Shown in pieces: positions 39,104 to 46,749 of a stretch of DNA of 64,000 nucleotides; position 1 is the first letter of the stretch; every line of letters starts with the position of its first letter. Source of the DNA: Candidatus Aminicenantota bacterium. GTDB lineage: Bacteria > Acidobacteriota > Aminicenantia > Aminicenantales > Saccharicenantaceae. The translations under genes were made by a program, and so were the position numbers. Where the stretch lies: NCBI GenBank assembly GCA_014360005.1, contig JACIYI010000004.1:62001-126000 (forward strand). The letters run 5' to 3'. The notes below the pieces were generated by a model. That model did no database searches. It was not told where the DNA came from and saw only the letters and a program-made list of their open reading frames with translations.

Positions 39104-41149
39104 ATGAAATGCCCCAACTGCGGAAAGGAAAACGCCGAGGATACCCGCTTCTGCGGCTTCTGCGGCACGGAGCTGAACACTCCTGTTGACACACCTGGAT
39201 ACGGGGTAACCAAAACCTATCAGACGCCGCGAGGAAGGTTCAGCCGGGGAACGATCATCGGCGGGCGATATGAAGTCATAGAATTCCTGGGCGAAGGCGG
39301 AATGGGAGCCGTCTACCGGGTCTACGACCAGAAACTCGAAGAAGTCGTGGCCCTGAAGTTCCTCCGGCCCGAAATCTCAATGGAACCCAGGCTAATTGAA
39401 CGTTTCCAGGCCGAACTGAAGCTGGCCCGCCAGATTTCCCATCGCCACGTCTGCCGCCTGTATGACCTGGGGGAAGAGGGTTTTTCCCTTTTCATCACCA
39501 TGGAATACATCCAGGGAGAAGACCTCAAGCGCTTTATCCGCCGGACCGGCCATCTTAACGAACCAAAGGCCAGGGCCATCGCCTTGGAGATGGCGGAGGG
39601 GCTGGCCGAAGCTCACCACTTTGGAATCATCCATCGCGACTTGAAGCCTCACAACATAATGATCGACCAGGAAGGAAATGCCAAAATAATGGATTTCGGC
39701 CTGGCCCGGTCCCTGCAACAGCAGGGCATCACCCAGAAAGGAATGATTCTGGGAACGCCCGAGTATATGTCTCCGGAACAGGCCGAGGGCCTGGAGACAG
39801 ACCAGAGGTCGGACCTCTATTCGTTCGGCGTCATCCTCTTCGAAATGGTAACCGGCGAAACTCCTTTCCAGGGCGCAACACCCCTCAGTGTGGCCCTCCA
39901 GCATAAACTGGAAACCCCGCCCGACCCGCGGGAACTGAACCCCAGGCTATCAGAAGAAATGAGCCGGGTTATCCTCAAATGCCTGGAAAAGAATCCAGGC
40001 AACCGCTACCAGTCGGCCGAGGAATTGCTTCTCGACTTAAAGGCCCTGCCTGAAGAACCATCATCGGCCCGGAGGTCAACTGCCGGCTCCAGGAAGACCC
40101 CGCTGACAGCCTCCCCGTCTCCTGAGGTGAAAGGACAACCGGCCGGAGCGGCCTTAACCCCGACCGAAGCCAGGGCTCCAGAGGTCATAAAGATTGGCTC
40201 CCCCCTGAAGAAATCCAGGGCCAGAAAAGTGATGTCGGCTCTGCTGCTGTTCATTGTCATCCTGGCCGCCGGCTCTTTGATTAAGAGTTTGCTGGACAAA
40301 ACTTTGTTTAAATTTCTGTTTAGCCCAAAAGTGGCCACTGAACAGAAAACTGAACCTCCCGCGGTCCTCAGCCGGTCACCCCGGACCTCTACTGACCGAT
40401 ACCCGATACCAGATAAGTCCGGGCCGGAACCGACGGTCTCTTCCGACCTGCCACCATTTGTGGCTTCCATGCTCAAGGAAAGCTACAAATATCTCCAGAT
40501 GAAAAACCCGGAAGCCTTTCAGAAGAAGCTATCTGAGCTGCGAGCCTCGCTGCCGGCCGAATCACCTTATCAGAAAATGCTGGACGAAGTTGAAACCAAG
40601 GTCGTCGAAAGCCAGCAGCTGGAAAAAGCGGGCAAAATTGAAGAATCCCGGGGTAGCCTGGCTCACGGAGAAACCCGGTTGCGCCGGCTCCTGGACCAGG
40701 TCCAGGAAAAAGAACGGGCTGATGAAGCCCGGAAAATTATGGAACAGTCCCGGCTCCAGGCCGAGAAGAACAACAAGGCGGGACAGAGTAATCTGCTGTT
40801 CTGGGTAGCTTCAGAAAAAGAAAAGGAAGCCCAGGCCGCCTACGATAAGAATGATTTCAGCTCGGCTGAGACTCTCTACAAAATTCTCAGCCAGGTCTAC
40901 ACCATGAGTCTGAAGGGCGGGAACGAGGTAGCCGACCTGCAAAAATTAAGAACGATGGCCCTGAACGCCAGGAAGGCGGCCGAAATTGTGAAGGAAAAAA
41001 CTAAGCCGGATGATACCTGGCTGTTTGACTGGGGTAATGACTACCTCAACCAGGCCGAGCATGAGAGCCAGAGGAAGTCATATTCGGTTTCAGCTGAACT
41101 CTACATTGCCGCCACTTTTCTCTTCGAAAAAGCCCGCCTGGCCTGGTAA
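39104..41149 (+). CDS. Zinc-ribbon transmembrane serine/threonine protein kinase
   Basis: A 681-residue Hanks-type kinase. An N-terminal zinc ribbon (C3, C6, C17, C20) is followed by the kinase domain (about 53-315) with glycine loop GEGGMGAVY, catalytic lysine K85, HRDLKPHN (D179) and DFGLAR (197-202). All catalytic residues are present. After a Pro/Ser-rich linker, one membrane segment (about 377-396) leads to an extracytoplasmic helical coiled region (about 455-680) rich in Glu/Lys. It probably senses a periplasmic signal and phosphorylates cytoplasmic proteins; partners are unknown. Confidence 0.93.
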   Translation: MKCPNCGKENAEDTRFCGFCGTELNTPVDTPGYGVTKTYQTPRGRFSRGTIIGGRYEVIEFLGEGGMGAVYRVYDQKLEEVVALKFLRPEISMEPRLIERFQAELKLARQISHRHVCRLYDLGEEGFSLFITMEYIQGEDLKRFIRRTGHLNEPKARAIALEMAEGLAEAHHFGIIHRDLKPHNIMIDQEGNAKIMDFGLARSLQQQGITQKGMILGTPEYMSPEQAEGLETDQRSDLYSFGVILFEMVTGETPFQGATPLSVALQHKLETPPDPRELNPRLSEEMSRVILKCLEKNPGNRYQSAEELLLDLKALPEEPSSARRSTAGSRKTPLTASPSPEVKGQPAGAALTPTEARAPEVIKIGSPLKKSRARKVMSALLLFIVILAAGSLIKSLLDKTLFKFLFSPKVATEQKTEPPAVLSRSPRTSTDRYPIPDKSGPEPTVSSDLPPFVASMLKESYKYLQMKNPEAFQKKLSELRASLPAESPYQKMLDEVETKVVESQQLEKAGKIEESRGSLAHGETRLRRLLDQVQEKERADEARKIMEQSRLQAEKNNKAGQSNLLFWVASEKEKEAQAAYDKNDFSSAETLYKILSQVYTMSLKGGNEVADLQKLRTMALNARKAAEIVKEKTKPDDTWLFDWGNDYLNQAEHESQRKSYSVSAELYIAATFLFEKARLAW

Positions 41150-41150
41150 A

Positions 41151-41182
41151 GGGGGACACAATACTCGTTTCCCAATTTTTTT
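41151..41182 (+). repeat. REP-like inverted terminal element, left copy
   Basis: A 32-bp element starting GGGGGACACAATACTCGTTT, two bases after the kinase stop. Its reverse complement recurs at 42764-42795 with two mismatches. Read on the minus strand, GGGAAAC and GTGTCCC can form a stem with one mismatch and a 7-nt loop. The word resembles palindromes associated with REP-type Y1 transposases, but no transposase is in the window. Confidence 0.8.
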
Positions 41183-41379
41183 ATCTCTTCTTGGAACCGC
41201 CATAAAGAACAATCCCGAGTGGGTCAGCAGCCTGGTTTCTCCGGTCGCCTCTCCTCCCCAACCACTTCTGTCCTGACCGCCAAAACCATAATAAATTGAA
41301 AAATGGAAAAATGGGGCCAGTATCTATATTTTCTATTTTGCACTGGAAATTAGGAAATATGGTTTGTCTCCCCCTTTTA

Positions 41380-42501
41380 CTATTTCCAGATGGCCTGATA
41401 GCGGCATAGATATGGATAATCCTCTTCGTCTTTTTCCACTGCGTACAGCCTCCCGGCCTTCATTAGCAAGACACCTTCGGGCATTTCACAGCGGGCTATA
41501 AATTTCCCATCGGGATTGAAGATGTCAACCAGGTAGGCATTCTTTTCTTTACCTTTCTCGAAAGTCCGAACATAGAGGCGGTCCTCCTCATCCACAAATA
41601 AGGCCGAAAAAGCAGGATATTTTTCCGGGAAGGCAATCATTTCTTTCACATTTATCGGCCCCACCTCTGGTATCATCTTCAATAATTCCTGCTTGTCTTT
41701 TTCGCTGATGCCCTGCGGTTGATATTCTTTCTTAACTATCTTAAACAGCTTGCCCTCTGGCCTGAAATATCTAATCTCATAAGCCATAGCCCGACCATAG
41801 ATAATATTGCCCTTACTGTCCAGACAATAATCATAAGCTATATCAAAAGGATTAATTTTTGCGCCACCCGTTGGCATGGGCATCAGCAAAGTGTCAATCT
41901 TAAAAAGCTGGTCAAAATTGGCATCAAGAATTGCCACATTGTAGGCTAACGAATTTCCTTCCAGGCCAATCTCAGTCGTAACATAACGGCCGCCAGATTC
42001 TATTATTTTCATGAGGGTCATTTTCTTGGCGTAAGAAACTTCCTTCAATAAATTACCTTCAAGGTCTAGGTAAACCAGTTTCCGGGCACCACCATCGGTG
42101 ACTACAAACTGACGGTCCGAAACCAGCTGCAGCCCAATCGGCGTAGTCCATTCTCCTGGCCCCTGACCTTCCCGACCAAATTCTTTGAGCAGCTGGCCAG
42201 CCGGATTAAATATATTTATTTTCTTGAAGGTGGAATCGAGGACCACCATCCGGCCATCAGCCGTAACCGCAGCTCCAGCTATGGCCCCAAACATACTTCC
42301 GCCTTCCTTCAGCTTACCGATGGTTAATTCCTTCTTGAGAGTCAGTGTCTCTGAACCTGAGGGCCTGGATTTGTTTTCTATTATTTGGACATCAGTCTTA
42401 TCCGGAGCTGCATAAGAAGGCAGGCGATGAATTAAAAGGCCTACTAAAACCAGGTTTAATCCAAGAAAAAACCTTAAGAACCTTAAATTACTTCTTCGCA
42501 T
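41380..42501 (-). CDS. Exported 6-bladed beta-propeller (NHL-like) protein
   Basis: A 373-residue protein with a signal peptide or anchor (about 8-31), then repeated propeller blades with the pattern D-x-x-G/N-x-L-x-x-F/E (GRMVVLDSTFKKINIFNPAGQLLKEFG, RKLVYLDLEGNLLKEV, EIRYFRPEGKLFKIV, YLVDIFNPDGKFIARC). Such proteins are usually extracellular ligand-binding or scaffold proteins; the ligand is unknown. AAGGAG precedes ATG 42501. Its base composition is visibly more A/T-rich than the kinase next to it. It is the only gene inside a 1.65-kb segment bounded by two REP-like inverted elements. Confidence 0.8.
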   Translation of the reverse strand: MRRSNLRFLRFFLGLNLVLVGLLIHRLPSYAAPDKTDVQIIENKSRPSGSETLTLKKELTIGKLKEGGSMFGAIAGAAVTADGRMVVLDSTFKKINIFNPAGQLLKEFGREGQGPGEWTTPIGLQLVSDRQFVVTDGGARKLVYLDLEGNLLKEVSYAKKMTLMKIIESGGRYVTTEIGLEGNSLAYNVAILDANFDQLFKIDTLLMPMPTGGAKINPFDIAYDYCLDSKGNIIYGRAMAYEIRYFRPEGKLFKIVKKEYQPQGISEKDKQELLKMIPEVGPINVKEMIAFPEKYPAFSALFVDEEDRLYVRTFEKGKEKNAYLVDIFNPDGKFIARCEMPEGVLLMKAGRLYAVEKDEEDYPYLCRYQAIWK

Positions 42502-42661
42502 TGCGCTTCTCCTTAATCATAATTTTAGCAAAGAAGCAAATTCATAGAATCATACGTATCTGCTCTTTTAGGGTTTAATATATTTGAAATAGGGGGCGGG
42601 TAACTATTTATTAACATTATTAAAATTATAGCTTTACCTGGCACTTGGCTGTCTGTTTAAG

Positions 42662-42681
42662 ATCTAGATTCGAATTTAGAT
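42662..42681. repeat. Imperfect 20-bp palindrome
   Basis: ATCTAGATTC and GAATTTAGAT form a continuous dyad in which 9 of 10 pairs match. It could be an operator for a dimeric regulator. It lies about 160 bp upstream of the beta-propeller start. Confidence 0.5.
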
Positions 42682-42763
42682 AACCATATACATATTCCCC
42701 AATTTCCACATCATAAATTAAGACAAAGAGCCACGCTCTGCCTCCGGTGTGACATCAATTGTC

Positions 42764-42795
42764 AAGAAAATTGGTAAACGAGTATTGTGTCCCCC
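42764..42795 (-). repeat. REP-like inverted terminal element, right copy
   Basis: The inverted partner of 41151-41182, 32 bp with two differences; a continuous 20-bp core is identical. It ends 22 bp before the stop of the following minus-strand gene. Together the two elements bracket a single-gene segment of 1645 bp. No flanking target duplication was found. Confidence 0.8.
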
Positions 42796-42817
42796 GTTTA
42801 TGTGAGGCTGCCCGCTA

Positions 42818-44395
42818 TCACAGGCAATCCCACTCAATCTTTACCCGGCGCAAAGCATAGCCGACTTCGCGCAGGTAATCGCCGTAAGCAGTCATCCAGT
42901 GAAATCCAGGCATTCTCCTGGCCAGAAGCTCGCTGTCTTTAATAAAGCTGACCTCAATCTGAGAACGGCAAATGGGCAGGAAGGGAGCTTCCTCAATTTT
43001 CCCGGCCAGTCCCAGCCAGCGTTTGGCCGCAAAATCGGGAATTATGTTGGTCACTACCTGACCCCTGCGGAACTCAACTTTCGGGGCCGCCCCATAATCG
43101 GACTCAAAGTGGGTCAGAATTCTGGCTGGCTCCATCGTCTTTCCATCCATTTTTCTGGGCGCAGTGCAATGAGCCAAAGTAATTATGCCCTCATGCGGGT
43201 AAGTTGGGTCGTTAAGAAAAACAGGCTGTCCGGAAATGTTGTGAAGCAAAACCCCCGCCGGGATGACCACAAAATCCGATTCGCAAAAGGCCAGATAACC
43301 CGCGTCGTTAAGAAGGCTAAGCGTCAGACAGGCTGAAGTCTCAGCCAGCGGCATGATGGTACCCATGCAGCCATTGATAGTTATAGCCCGGCAGCCGCCC
43401 TTCTTCATCAGGGCAATGAAGACTTCTTTCAGCAGGAAGGCATTCTGGACAAAACCGAGCTCTGTTTCCAGCCTGGTGCCCGGAAGCTTCAGATAGTCGC
43501 TGGCCCTCTGCCGGGCTTTCTTGACGGCCGCCGGGTCATTTTTAGCTTCTTTTATAATCCGACCCAGTTCGTCATAAGAAACGGTGATGATTTCAAATCT
43601 CCATTTCTCTTCCACCAATTTCGGCACCACTCCCTGCGGCTGGGACCAGGCATCCGGGCCGCCCACGGCGATGATTTTTGTCCCCATGGTGTTTTTCCAG
43701 CCGCCGAGCGACCGCAGTCGCCACAACAGTTCTTCCTGGTTATCTATGACCACATCGCTGTCTTCAACTCGCTCCAGCGCCAGGTGGTCGGTATGCTGCC
43801 TTAAATAGCGCGGACTAATGATTTCATACCATAGATAAACCGGGCCCGACCGATGCCGGCAGAAAAATATTAATTCTTTGCCGGTCTCTTCCAGTTTTTT
43901 GAACCTGTCCAGCCAGCCGCCGGCTGCATACACGATAATCACATCAGCCGCAGCAAGTTCTTCTTTTAGCCTTTGTATTTCAGCCGAACTTCTGGCCCCT
44001 GAAACCGGCAAAAACTCCAGCGGGAAGTCAGCTTTTTTCTTTAAGGCGGAAAGCTCACCCCTGATTCTGGCCATTTCTTCTTCCGCCTCTCCTGGCGTTT
44101 GGATGCCACCCCAGGCCCGCCAGCTAGTCTGATGGGCGCGGGTTGGAGTGTCGTAAACCAGGAGGGGTTTAACCCTGAGCGGGCTTCGGTAATCGGCCAC
44201 CGGTTCGCCCGGGACAGTCGCCGCCAGTGCTTTCCAGGAAACATTCTTCAGTCCCAGGGTCCCCAGGGTGGTAAAGCCAACCCCTTTCAGGAAACTCCGC
44301 CTGGATAGGGCGCTTCTCGAGGTCAGGCCCGAACCGCCACCCGGACAGCACCAGACTTGTCCGGGAAAATCTCCATGGTGGCTTTGCTGGCTCAT
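42818..44395 (-). CDS. Tat-exported L-fucose/L-arabinose isomerase-like protein
   Basis: A 525-residue protein. The twin-arginine signal SRRSFLKG lies near residue 32, followed by a hydrophobic h-region, so it would be exported folded, possibly with its metal. The C-terminal half resembles the FucI/AraA family: NGCMGTIMPLAETSACLTLSLLNDAGYLAFCESD (candidate metal ligands Glu and Asp), TLAHCTAPRKMDG, and THFESDYGAAPKVEF (candidate His). Known FucI/AraA enzymes are cytoplasmic, so an exported form is odd. AGGAGG precedes ATG 44395. It is divergent from an SSS symporter. The substrate and enzymatic activity are not established. Confidence 0.75.
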   Translation of the reverse strand: MSQQSHHGDFPGQVWCCPGGGSGLTSRSALSRRSFLKGVGFTTLGTLGLKNVSWKALAATVPGEPVADYRSPLRVKPLLVYDTPTRAHQTSWRAWGGIQTPGEAEEEMARIRGELSALKKKADFPLEFLPVSGARSSAEIQRLKEELAAADVIIVYAAGGWLDRFKKLEETGKELIFFCRHRSGPVYLWYEIISPRYLRQHTDHLALERVEDSDVVIDNQEELLWRLRSLGGWKNTMGTKIIAVGGPDAWSQPQGVVPKLVEEKWRFEIITVSYDELGRIIKEAKNDPAAVKKARQRASDYLKLPGTRLETELGFVQNAFLLKEVFIALMKKGGCRAITINGCMGTIMPLAETSACLTLSLLNDAGYLAFCESDFVVIPAGVLLHNISGQPVFLNDPTYPHEGIITLAHCTAPRKMDGKTMEPARILTHFESDYGAAPKVEFRRGQVVTNIIPDFAAKRWLGLAGKIEEAPFLPICRSQIEVSFIKDSELLARRMPGFHWMTAYGDYLREVGYALRRVKIEWDCL

Positions 44396-44415
44396 CTTCT
44401 TCCTCCTGAGTATTT

Positions 44416-44443
44416 CTTATAACAAAGGCTCGATACAAATCAA
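44416..44443 (-). promoter_or_regulatory. Promoter of the Tat-isomerase-like gene
   Basis: On the minus strand TTGATT (44438-44443) and TATAAG (44416-44421) are 16 bp apart. It lies back to back with the symporter promoter, so shared regulation is possible. Confidence 0.55.
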
Positions 44444-44473
44444 TTTATAAAAAGGATTTCTCCTTTTTTACTT

Positions 44474-44503
44474 TTGACAAGGGCTCCGTTCTCGAATTAT
44501 ACT
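44474..44503 (+). promoter_or_regulatory. Promoter of the SSS symporter gene
   Basis: A perfect TTGACA (44474-44479) and TATACT (44498-44503) are 18 bp apart. Transcription would start near 44510, leaving a leader of about 168 nt, far longer than for other genes here. Confidence 0.6.
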
Positions 44504-44513
44504 TCCGCTGATG

Positions 44514-44637
44514 TGGGCTGAAAGGTCTGACCAACACGAAAATTTTCGGGTCAGAGACCCATCAGGAAAAGCCCAAATACCTTCCTTAAAATATAGAACA
44601 CATTTTCTATCCCTGGCTATCCTTTTAGCCCGGATAG
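44514..44637 (+). promoter_or_regulatory. Structured mRNA leader of the symporter gene (candidate riboswitch)
   Basis: An outer stem TGGGCT (44514-44519)/AGCCCA (44570-44575) encloses GGTCTGACC (44524-44532), which pairs with GGTC-AG-AGACC (44549-44559) with a 2-nt bulge. That in turn encloses CGAA/TTCG (44537-44548). A second hairpin, CTATCC/GGATAG with inner GGCT/AGCC, lies at 44607-44637. The ribosome site GGAGG (44666-44670) follows. No known riboswitch class was recognised. Confidence 0.5.
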
Positions 44638-44677
44638 TTAGGATCCTACCGAAAGATTCCTCCGAGGAGGTCACGCC

Positions 44678-46432
44678 ATGATGCTCAAGGCCGTGGACTG
44701 GGTGGTAATTGCCGGCTATTTCGGACTGATTATCGGCATAGCCTGGTGGACTATCAAGCGGCACAAAGAAAAGACTACCGACCAGTATTTCCTGGCCGGG
44801 CGGCATTTAGGCTGGTTTATCGTCGGAGCTTCCATTTTTGCCTCCAACATCGGCTCGGAACATCTGGTCGGACTGGCCGGTTCCGGAGCCACCGACGGCG
44901 TGGCCATGGCTCATTACGAACTCCACGCCTGGTGTTTACTTGTCCTGGGCTGGCTCATGGTTCCGTTTTACATGCGGTCGCGAGTGTTTACCATGCCGGA
45001 GTTTCTCGAGCGCAGGTTTTCACCTGAGGCCCGGACCGTTCTTTCCGCTATCTCCCTGGTGGCCTACGTTCTAACTAAAATTGCGGTCGGTGTTTTTGCT
45101 GGTGGGGTAGTTTTCTCGGTGCTGCTGCCAGAAATCCACTGGTTCGGTCTGGATAGTTTCTGGATCGGCTCCTTCCTGGTGATCATCATCACCGGCATCT
45201 ACACCGTCCTCGGCGGGCTCAGCGCCGTGGCCTACACCGAAGCCATCCAGACCATTGTCCTGATTATCGGCTCAGCCCTGGTGACGATTTTCGGGCTGAA
45301 AGTCATCGGCGGCTGGTCCGAACTGCGGTCGATTGTCGGCTCCGAGATGTTCAATCTCTGGAAACCGCTGGTGCCCCACGGCCTGGCCGGGACCTGGGCC
45401 CCGGTCAAAGAAGCCGGGCGCATGGCCTGGTATTTTAATGATAATTATCCCTGGCTGGGGATGCTGTTCTGCGCGCCGATCATTGGTCTGTGGTACTGGT
45501 GTACCGACCAGTACATCGTCCAGCGAGCACTGGCCGCCAGAAATGAAACCCAGGCCAGGCGCGGTTCCATTGCCGCCTCCTACTTCAAGCTCCTGCCGGT
45601 CTTCATATTCATCATTCCCGGAATCATTTGCTACGGGCTGGCCCTGAGCGGCAAAATCCCGGCCCTGCAGGAGCAACTGATCGGGCCCAATGGTCAGATC
45701 ATCCGGGACCAGGCCCAGCAGGCCTTTCCTTTAATGGTGGCCCACGTGCTGCCGGTGGGGGTGCGCGGAATTGTCGTGGCCGGGTTGCTGGCCGCTTTGA
45801 TGAGCTCGCTGGCCGGGGTCTTTAATGCTTCTTCCACCCTGTTTACCATAGATTTTTATTCGCGAATAAAAAAGAATATTACTCAGGAACGTCTGGTCCG
45901 CGTCGGCCGAATTGCTACCACGGTGATGGTGCTCATCGGCCTGGCCTGGCTGCCGGTAATTAGGGGTGGTAAAGGACTCTATGATTATCTGCAGGGGGTT
46001 CAGGCTTATCTGGCACCACCAATTTTCGTTGTTTTCTTTGCCGGTATCCTTAATAAGCGCCTAAATGCCAAGGGCTGTTTAGCTGCTCTCTCCACCGGAT
46101 TCGTCCTTGGTCTATTTCGTTTGGCTGTTGACACCCCGGTTAAGCTGATACCCGGCTTTCGCTATCCTGAAGGCTCCTTTTTATGGATTATCAACAATAT
46201 TTACTTTCAATATTACAGCCTGCTCATCTTCCTCATTTCCATCGCGGTGATCTACCTGGTCAGCTACTCGACAGAAGAGCCCGATTATCAGAAAATAAGC
46301 GGCTTGACCTTCGGGACAGTTACCGAGGAACATAAGCAAGCCACCAGAGCCAGCTGGAGCCGCTGGGATCTGGTGGCCTCAGTCGTCGTGGTTCTGATTA
46401 TCATCGCGGTCTACCTCTACTTTACTGGCTGA
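44678..46432 (+). CDS. Sodium/solute symporter (SSS family, SGLT-like)
   Basis: A 584-residue inner-membrane transporter with about 14 hydrophobic helices. It has the SSS features TTDQYFLAGRHLGWFIVGASIFASNIGSEHLVGLAGSGA near the N-terminus and GxYTVLGGLSAVAYTEAIQT (about 170-190), plus ASSTLFTIDFY later on. It couples solute import to sodium. The substrate is unknown; SGLT-like members carry sugars such as galactose or glucose. The divergent isomerase-like gene fits a sugar, but that is inference. GGAGG lies seven bases before ATG 44678, and MM at the start leaves the exact codon uncertain by one. Confidence 0.92.
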   Translation: MMLKAVDWVVIAGYFGLIIGIAWWTIKRHKEKTTDQYFLAGRHLGWFIVGASIFASNIGSEHLVGLAGSGATDGVAMAHYELHAWCLLVLGWLMVPFYMRSRVFTMPEFLERRFSPEARTVLSAISLVAYVLTKIAVGVFAGGVVFSVLLPEIHWFGLDSFWIGSFLVIIITGIYTVLGGLSAVAYTEAIQTIVLIIGSALVTIFGLKVIGGWSELRSIVGSEMFNLWKPLVPHGLAGTWAPVKEAGRMAWYFNDNYPWLGMLFCAPIIGLWYWCTDQYIVQRALAARNETQARRGSIAASYFKLLPVFIFIIPGIICYGLALSGKIPALQEQLIGPNGQIIRDQAQQAFPLMVAHVLPVGVRGIVVAGLLAALMSSLAGVFNASSTLFTIDFYSRIKKNITQERLVRVGRIATTVMVLIGLAWLPVIRGGKGLYDYLQGVQAYLAPPIFVVFFAGILNKRLNAKGCLAALSTGFVLGLFRLAVDTPVKLIPGFRYPEGSFLWIINNIYFQYYSLLIFLISIAVIYLVSYSTEEPDYQKISGLTFGTVTEEHKQATRASWSRWDLVASVVVVLIIIAVYLYFTG

Positions 46433-46749
46433 GCCTTGAGACCTAAATTGACCGGAGAAGAATTTCAGACCAGCTAAAACAAATAGCTGGCCAATCAAAT
46501 TTTCTTAGGCATCTGCAGAAAAGCGGAGAAAGTTGTATTTTCCAGTGGCTGAATCATCCCGAAGAGAATGCTTGTTTTCTGCTTTTGGCACAGCCAGGCT
46601 AAATTTTTGCCCCGGGTCAAAAATGGCTGGTGGTCAAGGTGCCGCCGCAATTTGTATCTTCTCCTCTGAAAATAACTGTTGACTGTAATGAACATTCTCA
46701 GTTAAAAGATTATTTCAGGATTTTGCTTGCTTCATCAAAGGAGGCTTTA
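46433..46749. other. Intergenic region between the symporter and S9 peptidase genes
   Basis: About 315 bp with a likely terminator (46470-46504) and a weak promoter candidate (TTGACT 46679-46684, then TTAAAA 17 bp later). Nothing else recognised. Confidence 0.55.
46470..46504 (+). terminator. Likely terminator of the symporter gene
   Basis: CCAGCTA-AAACAAA-TAGCTGG is a perfect 7-bp stem, followed by a moderately T-rich tail. Confidence 0.5.

Larger units (their letters stand above)
42502..42817. other. A/T-rich intergenic region inside and beyond the REP-bounded unit
   Basis: About 315 bp without a gene. It contains an imperfect 20-bp palindrome (42662-42681) and the right REP-like element (42764-42795). 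Much of it is A/T-rich, unlike the flanking coding DNA. Confidence 0.65.

Noticed and set aside
38923..39213. 96-codon open frame on the - strand before the kinase gene
   Set aside because: Overlaps the kinase promoter and zinc ribbon; composition and lack of a ribosome site suggest chance.
41151..42795. The REP-bracketed unit as an insertion sequence
   Set aside because: The only gene encodes an exported beta-propeller, not a transposase, and no target duplication was seen; it is reported as a REP-like bracketed unit instead.
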